Positions 35,788 to 44,383 of a DNA stretch of 64,000 nucleotides are shown in pieces. Numbering within the stretch: position 1 is the first letter of the stretch; each line of letters starts with the position of its first letter. Position numbers and translations under genes: made by a program. The stretch is from Mucilaginibacter endophyticus (GTDB lineage Bacteria; Bacteroidota; Bacteroidia; Sphingobacteriales; Sphingobacteriaceae), in assembly GCF_003351025.1 (NCBI RefSeq), contig NZ_QPCG01000002.1, forward strand, positions 1,346,890 through 1,410,889, written 5' to 3'. The notes under the pieces were generated by a model. The model saw only the letters and a list, made by a program, of their open reading frames with translations. It did no database searches and was not told the origin of the DNA.

Positions 35788-37467
35788 TTAAATTTCCCCT
35801 TTTTTAAGCGCGTCAACTGCATAGTTAGCAGCACGTGCAGTTAAAGCCATGTAAGTAAGTGACGGGTTCTGGCACGCTGCGGATGTCATACATGAACCAT
35901 CGGTAACAAATACGTTTTTAGCATCCCAAACCTGGTTCCACTGGTTCAACACTGAAGTTTTTGGATCGCGGCCCATACGTGCGGTACCCATTTCGTGAAT
36001 GCCACGGCCAAGGAACGGATTAGTGCTTGAGGTTTGCACTTCTTTAGCGCCAATAGCCTCCAGCATTTCTTTCCCGTCTTTTTCCATATCGATCCGCATT
36101 TTCAGTTCATTTGCTTTTAATTCGGCATCAATGGCAACAACAGGTAAGCCCCATTTATCTTTTTTGGTTTTGTCGATAGTAACCTTGTTATCATGGTAAG
36201 GCAATGTTTCGCCGAAAGCGCCCATACCTATATGCCATGAACCAGGTTCGGTCAATGCATCTTTAAATGCGCCACCAATGTTTAGTTCGGCAATGTCACG
36301 GCTCCAGCCTTCGCGGCTTGCCGAACCCTGGTAACCGAAACCGCGGATATAATCACGCTTTTCGCCGTTAAGGTTACGATAGCGCGGGATATAGAAACCA
36401 TTTGCACGGCGACCGAAATAATATTTATCTTCATAGCCCTCAATCCTACCGTAGGCACTAACGTTAAGGTGGTGATCCATCAGGTTATGGCCCAACTCGC
36501 CGCTGCTGCTGCCTAAGCCGCCTTCCCAAACATCGGTAGCTGAGTTCATCAGGATCCAGGCCGAGTTAATGGTTGAAGCGTTTACGAATACGATCTTTGC
36601 GAAGTACTCATAAGTTTTGTTGGTTTCAGCATCCAGTACTTCTACGCCTTTAGCTTTCTTGGTGTCTTTATCGTACAATATTTTAGTAACGATAGACCAA
36701 GGGCGAACGGTTAAATTACCGGTAGCCATAGCCGCAGGCAAAGTAGCCGATTGTGTACTGAAGTAAGCACCAAACGGACAACCTAACCAGCATTTATTAC
36801 GGTACTGGCAGTTTGTACGGTTGTTATGCGGCACGGTGATATTTGCCGTACGACCGATGATCATGTGGCGTGCTTCTTTATAGAATTCTTTCAGGCGTTT
36901 TGAAACGTCTTTTTCAACAACGTTCATTTCCATTGGTGGCATAAAATCGCCATCAGGAAGGATTGGTAAACCATCTTTATTACCAGAGATACCGGCAAAT
37001 TGCTCGGCATAGCTATACCACGGAGCGATATCTTTATAACGGATAGGCCAGTCAACAGCGATGCCATCCTTCAGGTTGGCTTCAAAGTCAACATCAGCCC
37101 AGCGGTATGACTGGCGTCCCCACATCAATGAACGACCGCCCACGTGGTAACCACGGAACCAGTCGAACCTTTTGATTTCGGTGTAAGGACTATCTTTATC
37201 ACTTGCCCAATAGTCAAGGTTGGTCTCATTTAACGGATAGTCGCGCTTAAGAACAGGGTAGTCGTCAATCATTTTCTGGGTACGGCCGCCTCTATGCGGA
37301 AATTCCCAAGGATCCTTGGTTGCGTTCACATAATCTTTGATGTGCTCGATATTACGACCACGCTCAAGCATGATGGTTTTCAAACCCTTTTGTGTTAGTT
37401 CTTTGGCAGCCCACCCGCCTGAAATTCCTGAGCCAATGACTATTGCGTCATAAGTGTTTGCAGACAT
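35788..37467 (-). CDS. GMC-family FAD-dependent sugar dehydrogenase, catalytic subunit (copy 1)
   Basis: This 559-residue flavoprotein has the N-terminal FAD-binding motif AIVIGSGISGGWAA (residues 9-22), then LERGRNIEH. A Cys-rich patch lies near residue 220 (NCQYRNKCWLGCPFG). The C-terminal active-site region has GIHEMGTARMG (catalytic His) and SAACQNPSLTYMALTARAA (conserved Asn). No signal peptide is present; export is expected through the Tat signal of the small subunit at 33638. By analogy with bacterial glucoside 3-dehydrogenases it should oxidise a hydroxyl of a free or bound sugar to a 3-keto group. The cysteine patch resembles the iron-sulfur-binding region of such enzymes. Confidence 0.92.
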   Translation of the reverse strand: MSANTYDAIVIGSGISGGWAAKELTQKGLKTIMLERGRNIEHIKDYVNATKDPWEFPHRGGRTQKMIDDYPVLKRDYPLNETNLDYWASDKDSPYTEIKRFDWFRGYHVGGRSLMWGRQSYRWADVDFEANLKDGIAVDWPIRYKDIAPWYSYAEQFAGISGNKDGLPILPDGDFMPPMEMNVVEKDVSKRLKEFYKEARHMIIGRTANITVPHNNRTNCQYRNKCWLGCPFGAYFSTQSATLPAAMATGNLTVRPWSIVTKILYDKDTKKAKGVEVLDAETNKTYEYFAKIVFVNASTINSAWILMNSATDVWEGGLGSSSGELGHNLMDHHLNVSAYGRIEGYEDKYYFGRRANGFYIPRYRNLNGEKRDYIRGFGYQGSASREGWSRDIAELNIGGAFKDALTEPGSWHIGMGAFGETLPYHDNKVTIDKTKKDKWGLPVVAIDAELKANELKMRIDMEKDGKEMLEAIGAKEVQTSSTNPFLGRGIHEMGTARMGRDPKTSVLNQWNQVWDAKNVFVTDGSCMTSAACQNPSLTYMALTARAANYAVDALKKGEI

Positions 37468-37582
37468 ACGAATAATATGATTAGTTTAATTTGTTTAGTA
37501 CTTGGTTATCTCGTTAAATGTATGAATAAAATTCATTTTCCAAAATTACATTGTGTTTTTTTTACACATAGGTCTTAGTTAT

Positions 37583-37625
37583 AGTAGCACTGGCAGTGGA
37601 TTTTAGCGGCAGTAGCACTGGCAGT
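37583..37625. repeat. Short direct repeat in the gap between the two GMC genes
   Basis: AGTAGCACTGGCAGT occurs at 37583-37597 and again at 37611-37625. Shorter inverted fragments (AACTGCCGCTGCAAC, CACTGCAACT) follow near 37718-37745. No gene is visible in 37468-37743. Confidence 0.5.
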
Positions 37626-37743
37626 TGCAGTTAGCTTTTCCTCTATTCATAATAGCTAATTTACTGCATCTATTTAAAAATAACTCCTGCTGCAAATAAA
37701 AACTGCACCTTTTGTAACTGCCGCTGCAACTAAATCACTGCAA

Positions 37744-39459
37744 CTAAATGTTCCCTTTCTTCATCTCGCTCATCGCGTAATCAGCTGCACGTGCGGTGAA
37801 AGCCATATAAGTTAATGATGGGTTTTGGCATGAGGTTGAGGTCATGCTGGCGCCATCGGTAACAAATACGTTTTTAACACTGTGCACCTGGTTCCACTTA
37901 TTTAATATTGATGTTTTAGGATCGTTGCCCATACGTGCGCCACCCATTTCGTGGATGTCCAAACCGGGAGCCCGCCTATCCGTACTGGCTTTGATATTGG
38001 TAAAGCCGGCGCTGGTGAACATCTCGGTTAACTGCTCCACATAATCCTTTTTCATCTTTTCATCGTTATCGTCGTAATCTATGTTCATTTTAAGCAATGG
38101 TACACCCCAGGCATCTTTCTGCTTATCATCAAGGCTTACAAAGTTGCTTTCCTTCGGAATGGTTTCGCCCATCATGTGTGAGCCTACATGCCATGGGCCA
38201 AGTTCTTTATTAGCCAGGTTATCTTTCAGACTGCTGCCCACACCATCCCAACTGCGTTCCGGATACCTGTATGCGCTGAAACCCGATGCATAGCCGCGTA
38301 AAAAGTCGGTTTCCTGTTTGTATACGTTTCTGAAACGTGGGATATAACCACCACCTGCCGGGTTACGGCCATCGGTTGTCCATTCCTTAGCGCCATCATA
38401 TTCGGCACCAATATGGGCCGAATAATTATGAAACGCTACATATTTACCTAACACGCCGCTATCATTACCCAAACCATTAGGGAAACGGTGCGATTTAGAA
38501 TTAAGCAGTATCAGGTTGGTATTTAATGCTGCAGCATTAACAAATATCACTTTAGCGTAGTATTCTATAGCTTCTTTGGTATTGGTATCAATAACCCTTA
38601 CGCCGGTCGCTTTGCCAAGCTTCTCGTCATAAATAATGGATTCGACCACCGAGAAAGGCCTTAACGTAGCGTGGCCTGATTTTAACGCCCAGGGAATGGT
38701 GGTTGCATTCGCGCTAAAGTATCCACCGAACGGGCAACCACGCTCGCAGATAGTACGCCTCTGACATTGTACCCTACCCTGATCCAGGTGGATCTGTTTA
38801 GGGGTTGACAAATGCGCGCAACGTGCGCTGATCACATGCCGATTTTTGTAATTACTCTTTACGTGATCTCTAAAATATTCTTCAACCGTATTTAATGGGA
38901 ATGCAGGTAAAAACTCACCGTCTGGCAATTCGGCAATACCATCCCTGTTACCGGAGATCCCGGCAAATTTCTCTACATAGCTGTACCATGGCGCTATATC
39001 GTTGTAGCGGATAGGCCAGTCTACAGCAAAACCATCGCGTGCTGGGCCTTCAAAATCAAAATCGCTCCAGCGCTGGGTTTGGCGGGCCCATAACAGTGAT
39101 TTACCGCCAACCTGGTAACCACGGATCCAGTCAAAAGGTTTATCCTGTATATATGGATGCTCGGCATCTTTTACAAAAAAATGTGCGGCGCTTTCCCCAA
39201 ACGCGTAACAGCGGTTTACTATAGGATTAGCCTCCTGAACAGCCATCGGCAATTCGCCGCGGTGTTCAAACTCCCATGGGTACATATTGGTTGTTGGGTA
39301 ATCCTTAATGTGCTTAACATCGCGGCCACGTTCCAGTATCAATGTTTTTAAACCTTTATCTGTAAACTCTTTAGCAGCCCATCCCCCGCTCATGCCCGAG
39401 CCAATGACTATCGCGTCGAAAGTGCGTTCCTTAACGCTGTCGATATTTAAATTAGCCAT
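37744..39459 (-). CDS. GMC-family FAD-dependent sugar dehydrogenase, catalytic subunit (copy 2)
   Basis: This 571-residue paralogue of the enzyme at 35788 has FAD motif AIVIGSGMSGGWAA (residues 14-27), LERGRDVKH, a Cys-patch QCQRRTICERGCPFGGYF, and the C-terminal LDIHEMGGARMG and SCQNPSLTYMAFTARAA. Similarity to copy 1 covers the full length but with many substitutions, so the two are old paralogues that may differ in substrate. There is no signal peptide. The stop overlaps nothing downstream, while its start codon overlaps the stop of the small-subunit gene at 39459 by one base. The two genes are therefore translationally coupled and probably form one complex. Confidence 0.92.
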   Translation of the reverse strand: MANLNIDSVKERTFDAIVIGSGMSGGWAAKEFTDKGLKTLILERGRDVKHIKDYPTTNMYPWEFEHRGELPMAVQEANPIVNRCYAFGESAAHFFVKDAEHPYIQDKPFDWIRGYQVGGKSLLWARQTQRWSDFDFEGPARDGFAVDWPIRYNDIAPWYSYVEKFAGISGNRDGIAELPDGEFLPAFPLNTVEEYFRDHVKSNYKNRHVISARCAHLSTPKQIHLDQGRVQCQRRTICERGCPFGGYFSANATTIPWALKSGHATLRPFSVVESIIYDEKLGKATGVRVIDTNTKEAIEYYAKVIFVNAAALNTNLILLNSKSHRFPNGLGNDSGVLGKYVAFHNYSAHIGAEYDGAKEWTTDGRNPAGGGYIPRFRNVYKQETDFLRGYASGFSAYRYPERSWDGVGSSLKDNLANKELGPWHVGSHMMGETIPKESNFVSLDDKQKDAWGVPLLKMNIDYDDNDEKMKKDYVEQLTEMFTSAGFTNIKASTDRRAPGLDIHEMGGARMGNDPKTSILNKWNQVHSVKNVFVTDGASMTSTSCQNPSLTYMAFTARAADYAMSEMKKGNI

Positions 39460-40073
39460 TACTTATACTGCTTGTTTTGTTTATAAGGGAAATGCGCATT
39501 GTACCTGCCTGGCACAAGCTCATACACCACAATATTGGTCATGAAATATTTTGAATTGGTGTAACCATTTATGGTTTGCCTTTTTACTATGCTGTAAAAC
39601 TTTTTAAGCTCTGGCGAATATTTGCCGGCCGGTATAGTTGCTGGTGCGGCATCTTTTTTGTCACCGTTTTTCTGAGCAGCTGCTTCTTCGGCTTTACCCT
39701 CCTGCTCTATATCCAGTAAAAATGCTTCGCGGGTTTTGGCATCCAGCTGATCAAACGTTTTACTATATAATTTTTTAGACTGGTCTGCAAAATGTCCCAT
39801 ACCGGTTACAAACGCCTGCTGATCTTCTTTTTTATAGCAATCATCCAGCATCTTCAGTACAAATAAATGCAGTTGCAGATCTTTAGCGCCCGGCGTTGTT
39901 GTTTTAGGAATAATAGTTTCCGCTACATCACCTATCAGCTGCTCCTGATCGGCAGTGATATCGATATTTTTAAGTGCAACCTTCGACTTTGCTTTATCCT
40001 GCGAGCAGGCCGGGAGCAATGCTGCCCCTCCTATTATCAAAGCCAGGTTTTTAATGACGGTACGCCGGTCCAT
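39459..40073 (-). CDS. Gluconate 2-dehydrogenase subunit 3-family protein (small subunit, copy 2)
   Basis: This 204-residue protein has a Tat-like signal ending in a lipobox (MDRRTVIKNLALIIGGAALLPAC, Cys23). The subunit-3 signature reads DVAETIIPKTTTPGAKDLQL, followed by a helical body. A charged low-complexity insert at about residues 125-148 (EGKAEEAAAQKNGDKKDAAP) is absent from copy 1. The C-terminal part YTNSKYFMTNIVVYELVPGRYNA matches the LLGFFTSKPGATQALRY region of copy 1. It is encoded directly before the GMC gene at 37744 and should deliver it to the periplasm. Confidence 0.9.
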   Translation of the reverse strand: MDRRTVIKNLALIIGGAALLPACSQDKAKSKVALKNIDITADQEQLIGDVAETIIPKTTTPGAKDLQLHLFVLKMLDDCYKKEDQQAFVTGMGHFADQSKKLYSKTFDQLDAKTREAFLLDIEQEGKAEEAAAQKNGDKKDAAPATIPAGKYSPELKKFYSIVKRQTINGYTNSKYFMTNIVVYELVPGRYNAHFPYKQNKQYK

Positions 40074-40254
40074 TGTTTAAACTAAATTGTTTTAGCGAAG
40101 CCCGTTTTATCTTCCGCGGTATTTTTACTTATTGGACAGATAAAGGGAAAGGCTTATTTATGATTTATAACGTATCTCCAAACTTAATAATTACAATTTA
40201 ATATCAAGCGGAAAAAATTAAATCTTCACGAAAGTGTAAGATAGCTTTATACTA

Positions 40255-41169
40255 TTAATAGCCCCATTTTTTCATGATTTGTAAATCAATTTTTACACAA
40301 TCGATGGGATCTTTGCCCTGGTACGATTCCTGCTCGATGATGAAAAGTGAGGTGCCTCCTTTTTTAGCGCCAGCTTTCACAATATCCCTTACCGGCAAAA
40401 TTCCTTTGCCCAAAATGGTGCTTTCGGTGTCATCGCCATTATGCGGTGGTACCTTAATTTCGTCTTTTACGTGCATTGACTGGAACCGGCCCGGATACTT
40501 ATTAATAAACTCCAATGCCATACCGCCGGTGCTGAACATGTTACCAATATCAATTTGTTGGGCAACCAAAGCAGGATCGGTATTCTGGATGATATAATCG
40601 TAAAGGGTGATATCGCCAACTTTAGTACTGATCTCAAAATTGTGGTTATGGTAACCAAACATCATTGATGATTGCTTGCAAAGCTCACCGCATTTGTTAA
40701 ATTGTTCCATTGCACGTTTCAGGGCATCCGTATCTGTACGTACCTTTTCATCCAACCAGGGGCTGATCACAAATTTTTGCCCCATGGTGGCAGCATCTTC
40801 AACCGTATACTTCCAGGCATCGGTAAAGTCATTTTTAGATGCGTCCCAGTGCTGTGCCGTCATTACAGTATGGCCGCTTGGCATTTTCAGGTCAAGGTCG
40901 CCCAGGATCTTTTTAAACTCTTTGGCGGTGTAGCCATAAAATTTTCTTTCGATATAATTAGCATGCTCCACATGGGCGTAACCCGCATCAGCTATCTTTT
41001 TAAGCGTTCCCTGCGGATCAGCTTTCATGGCATCGCGTACGCTATAAAGCTGTACCCCTACCCGCTTTAGTTTATTATCAGTCGCTGCAAATAAACTATC
41101 AGGAAGCAAAGCCGCTCCGGCTATTGCCATGGCCCCGGTTTTTAAAAATGATCTGCGTGATGTGTGCAT
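40255..41169 (-). CDS. Tat-exported sugar phosphate isomerase/epimerase-family TIM barrel
   Basis: This 304-residue protein has a Tat signal (TSRRSFLKTGAMAIAGAALLP). A xylose-isomerase-like barrel follows: VGVQLYSVRDAM, GYAHVEHANY, FGYHNHNFEI, QQIDIGNMFSTGG, FQSMHVKDEI and SLFIIEQESYQG. It is similar to the protein at 26057 and shares its metal-site pattern, so both probably act on free (keto-)sugars in the periplasm. It is encoded upstream of the second dehydrogenase pair (181 bases) and 17 bases after the TolB-like gene. Confidence 0.88.
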   Translation of the reverse strand: MHTSRRSFLKTGAMAIAGAALLPDSLFAATDNKLKRVGVQLYSVRDAMKADPQGTLKKIADAGYAHVEHANYIERKFYGYTAKEFKKILGDLDLKMPSGHTVMTAQHWDASKNDFTDAWKYTVEDAATMGQKFVISPWLDEKVRTDTDALKRAMEQFNKCGELCKQSSMMFGYHNHNFEISTKVGDITLYDYIIQNTDPALVAQQIDIGNMFSTGGMALEFINKYPGRFQSMHVKDEIKVPPHNGDDTESTILGKGILPVRDIVKAGAKKGGTSLFIIEQESYQGKDPIDCVKIDLQIMKKWGY

Positions 41170-41186
41170 GGTGTTACGTTTTAAGG

Positions 41187-42716
41187 TTATTTAGCTATTG
41201 GGAATACAGGAAACAATAGATCGGAATTACTTACAAAAGCCAGGTGCTTACTATCTGGTGCCCATGACGGGGTATTGATTGTACCCTGACCGCCATATAA
41301 ATAAGCAACCACTTTTGACGGCCCGCCCTCTACCGGCATTACCCTTAAATATACATGTTTATAAAAAGGGTGATCGCCGGGTGCAACTTCACTTTTCAGG
41401 AAGGTAATATACACAATCCATTTACCATCTGGCGAAATATGCGGGAACCAGTTATTATAATCATCGTTGGTTAGCTGTGTTTGTTCGCTGCCATCAGCTT
41501 TCATACGCCAAACCTGCATCAGGCCGCTGCGCACCGAATTAAAGTAAATATACTTTCCATCTGGCGAATATTCAGGGCCATCATCAAGTCCGGGTGTGTT
41601 GGTTAGCCTCTCCTCTGGGCCGCCACCAGCCGGGATGCGGTACACATCAAATTCCTTATTGCGTTCGCCACAAAATACCAGGTACTTTTTATCAGGCGAC
41701 CAACCATGCATATAGCTTGCACCATGCCCGGTTTGCGTTACCCGGGTAGCTTCGCCACCAGCCGATGATACAGTATAACCTATAGACGGGCCGCCATCGC
41801 CGCTACTGATGGCCAGCATTTTGCCATCGAAAGAAAGTACATGATCGTTATTATTATTTTTAGCAATGCCGGTATTGAGCACCGTTGGTGTATGCGATTT
41901 AAGATCAAATTTATAAAGCGAACCCTCGCTGTTATAGATAAGCGATTTACCATCCAGCGTCCAGTTGGGCGCCTGAATTGATTTTGGTGATTGATAAATT
42001 ACCGTAGCATTCTGGCTTTCCAGGTCAAGCAGTTCGATAGCGCTGCCTAAATATTGTTTATAAGGCACAAGCGTAGCCGGAGCAGGCGTAACTACTCTTA
42101 CATTACTAAATACCGCCTTTTCGGTAACATCCGCGTTGTGTGAGCAGATGAAGATGCCTACGTAAACATCATCGCCCAGATCAAGGTCTGTTACCTCTTC
42201 ATTTACAAACAGATCGCCTTTGCGGGCTACCGACATCGTGTAGGTATTGCCTTTACGTTCCAGTTGGATTACGTCGGCTGCGGTTATGGATGCTTTCTTT
42301 TCTTCGGTGATGCCACTTACTGTTTTGCGATATTGCAACGAGGTAAGGCCATCGCCATGAACAACTGCATTAATGTGTTTTGAATTTGAATCGAGCGTTG
42401 TACGTACCATCAAGCCAACCTTGCGATGTGCTTCAACACCTTTACCTATAAAAGCTGCATTGGTACGCAGGATGAAATCGCCTTTTATTTTCCTCCACAC
42501 AAAATGAAAATCATCATGCGTGGCCCAAATGTTTTGCCCGGAGCCGGTAAGTGTATATTGCTGCGTTTTAGCGTCGAAAGCTCCGCTGCCCTTATGTTTA
42601 ACAGTACCTACATCGGTTTGTCCTTCAAATATTCCCGGTCCCTGAGCTTCAACCCGGAATGATGACAAGGCAAGGCATGCCATGAATAACACAACATTTA
42701 ATACTTTACAGCGCAT
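41187..42716 (-). CDS. Exported TolB-like (PD40) propeller protein with concanavalin-like N-domain
   Basis: This 509-residue protein has a signal peptide (to about residue 24). An N-terminal beta-sandwich (about 25-210, with IWATHDDFHFVWRKIKGDF and HRKVGLMVRTTLD) resembles DUF1349/laminin-G-like domains. The C-terminal propeller is made of WD40-like PD40 repeats (SPDGKYIYFNS, SPDGKWIVYIT, APDSKHLAFVS). No catalytic residues are evident. Such proteins are usually substrate-binding or scaffold proteins in the periplasm. It is the first gene of the cluster on this strand and may bind the glycoside substrate. Confidence 0.82.
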   Translation of the reverse strand: MRCKVLNVVLFMACLALSSFRVEAQGPGIFEGQTDVGTVKHKGSGAFDAKTQQYTLTGSGQNIWATHDDFHFVWRKIKGDFILRTNAAFIGKGVEAHRKVGLMVRTTLDSNSKHINAVVHGDGLTSLQYRKTVSGITEEKKASITAADVIQLERKGNTYTMSVARKGDLFVNEEVTDLDLGDDVYVGIFICSHNADVTEKAVFSNVRVVTPAPATLVPYKQYLGSAIELLDLESQNATVIYQSPKSIQAPNWTLDGKSLIYNSEGSLYKFDLKSHTPTVLNTGIAKNNNNDHVLSFDGKMLAISSGDGGPSIGYTVSSAGGEATRVTQTGHGASYMHGWSPDKKYLVFCGERNKEFDVYRIPAGGGPEERLTNTPGLDDGPEYSPDGKYIYFNSVRSGLMQVWRMKADGSEQTQLTNDDYNNWFPHISPDGKWIVYITFLKSEVAPGDHPFYKHVYLRVMPVEGGPSKVVAYLYGGQGTINTPSWAPDSKHLAFVSNSDLLFPVFPIAK

Positions 42717-42894
42717 TGGTTTTGGTGTTTAGTGTACACTATAATCGGTTCACTAAAGGTATATAATCAATTTGCAATTAAGATAGTACTATTTTAACAA
42801 TTCTCCACATTTTTAAGATATAACCAGATTTTTACAAAGTGTAATCTTAACACCCTGATGGGTCTTTCTATTGTAACAAAATCTGTATTAGCAC

Positions 42895-42928
42895 GAGATT
42901 GCTTCGTCGTTCCTCCTCGCTATGACAT
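42895..42928. repeat. REP-like repeat, half copy
   Basis: GAGATTGCTTCGTCGTTCCT at 42895 and the following CCTCGCTATGACAT match the right half of the copy at 31160-31253 with one base change. No left half is present. It lies in the 337-base gap before the desaturase gene terminator. Confidence 0.7.
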
Positions 42929-42995
42929 GTTTTTTCCCACCTCAATCTTCTCAACATTTATAGTGACGCCAACTGTGGCTTTAGAGAAAAAAACA

Positions 42996-43030
42996 TAAAA
43001 AAAAGCCATAACGGTAAACCCGCTATGGCT
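42996..43030 (-). terminator. Terminator of the desaturase gene
   Basis: On the minus strand, AGCCATAGCGG and CCGTTATGGCT form an 11-pair stem with one mismatch (43004-43030), followed by a run of T. It lies 23 bases after the desaturase stop. Confidence 0.75.
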
Positions 43031-43053
43031 AAATAAAATGATATAAGAACCGC

Positions 43054-44124
43054 TTATTCCGCCGTTACCAATATCTCGGCAACAGGTACAGCCACCGGCA
43101 CAATAGCCGGAACTTGGGTGCAATATTCTTTTAAAAAATCAGCCTTCGAGTCGCGGTATGAACTTACAGCCCCCAGCATGCTCATCATTTTAATGTAGCA
43201 CCAGGCCAAATCAAACTGGTACGGTTTAAAACCAGAACGTGCGCTTTTAGGATATAGGTGATGGTTATTGTGCCATTCGCCGGCAACATATCCGGGCCAT
43301 AGCTGGTTGATAGACATATCTTCGCGATTATGGTCGATACCCTCGCGGCGCATATCTTTTCCTTTACCATGCCCTTCGTAATTAAATGTGCGCACGCCAA
43401 CTGCCCAGATCCCCGCCGAACCAAATACCGCGCAGGCCAGTGCCGGGCCACCTAACAGATAGAAAGCCGTGAACCAGAAACCCCAGTTAAGGATAATACC
43501 AATTACGGTGCGGGTTGGGTTGGCGAGGGTTCCCCATTTTTGATACTGTTTGTAAGTATTGGTGGTTACGCCGGTATGCTTCATCAGGTTAACACATTTT
43601 TTGTAGCAGGCTTCGTCCATATTGCGGGCTATGGGCTGGTGGTTAACATCGGCCAGGAAACAATACATAAAACCGCCCTGCGCATTATATGGATCGCCGG
43701 GCTGATCAGACAAAGCGTGGTGCACGTGATGCGATACCGCGTAAATCTCTTCCGGAATGATCTTAAGCGTAAGGTTTTGGGTAAAAAACCGCCAAAACTT
43801 ATTCTTAAAGGTGTAAGCGCCGTGTGTGCAATACCTGTGATGCCAGATGGTACCGTGGGTACCCATGATGATCATACTATATACAAAGGCAACAATTAAG
43901 CCTGTAATGCTGAAGTATTTAAAAATGAACAAACCTAAAAAAGGCACTAAGGCCAGCACCAGCGACCAGCTTAAAAATGAAAGCCAGTTTTTTTTATCGG
44001 CGAAAACATTGATCCGTTTAAAAAATTCTTTTACAATTTGTTTGTTGGTAGGTTTCGAGAGATTGCCAAGTTCATCTGTCCAACCATATGCAGGTGGTTC
44101 GAGCACAGTGTTTAAAAATGCCAT
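43054..44124 (-). CDS. Acyl-CoA / fatty acid desaturase (delta-9 type)
   Basis: This 356-residue membrane di-iron enzyme introduces a cis double bond into acyl chains. The three histidine boxes are present: HRYCTH (about residue 96), HHVHH (about 131) and HNNHH (about 287). Hydrophobic pairs near residues 52-90 and 210-240 anchor the protein. Length and box spacing fit the acyl-CoA desaturase group. It probably adjusts membrane fluidity. It is monocistronic, with a terminator directly downstream and 259 bases to the next gene upstream, a TPR histidine kinase; a regulatory link between the two is only a possibility. Confidence 0.92.
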   Translation of the reverse strand: MAFLNTVLEPPAYGWTDELGNLSKPTNKQIVKEFFKRINVFADKKNWLSFLSWSLVLALVPFLGLFIFKYFSITGLIVAFVYSMIIMGTHGTIWHHRYCTHGAYTFKNKFWRFFTQNLTLKIIPEEIYAVSHHVHHALSDQPGDPYNAQGGFMYCFLADVNHQPIARNMDEACYKKCVNLMKHTGVTTNTYKQYQKWGTLANPTRTVIGIILNWGFWFTAFYLLGGPALACAVFGSAGIWAVGVRTFNYEGHGKGKDMRREGIDHNREDMSINQLWPGYVAGEWHNNHHLYPKSARSGFKPYQFDLAWCYIKMMSMLGAVSSYRDSKADFLKEYCTQVPAIVPVAVPVAEILVTAE

Positions 44125-44383
44125 TAAGTTTTGGGGAGATTAGTTAAGCGAGTGGGAAATTTATGTTTATTTTGTCACAATATAGTAAAAACTACTTATT
44201 GCTTATACGTATTAACGGGGTAAATAGATTTAAATTACCCAACAAATGATTAAAACTTTTTCAAAATAATTAAATTTCTTTATATGAAAGTATAAAAGGC
44301 TATTTCCACCACATATTGCTTATTAAGCATTAATCATGTAGCAAAACCGGATGCTTTAAATAGGAATAATTTTTGAGGCGTAA

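Noticed and set aside
35788..39459. Two GMC genes as one broken or recently duplicated gene
   Set aside because: Both are full length with all motifs and many substitutions, each with its own small subunit; they are old paralogues.
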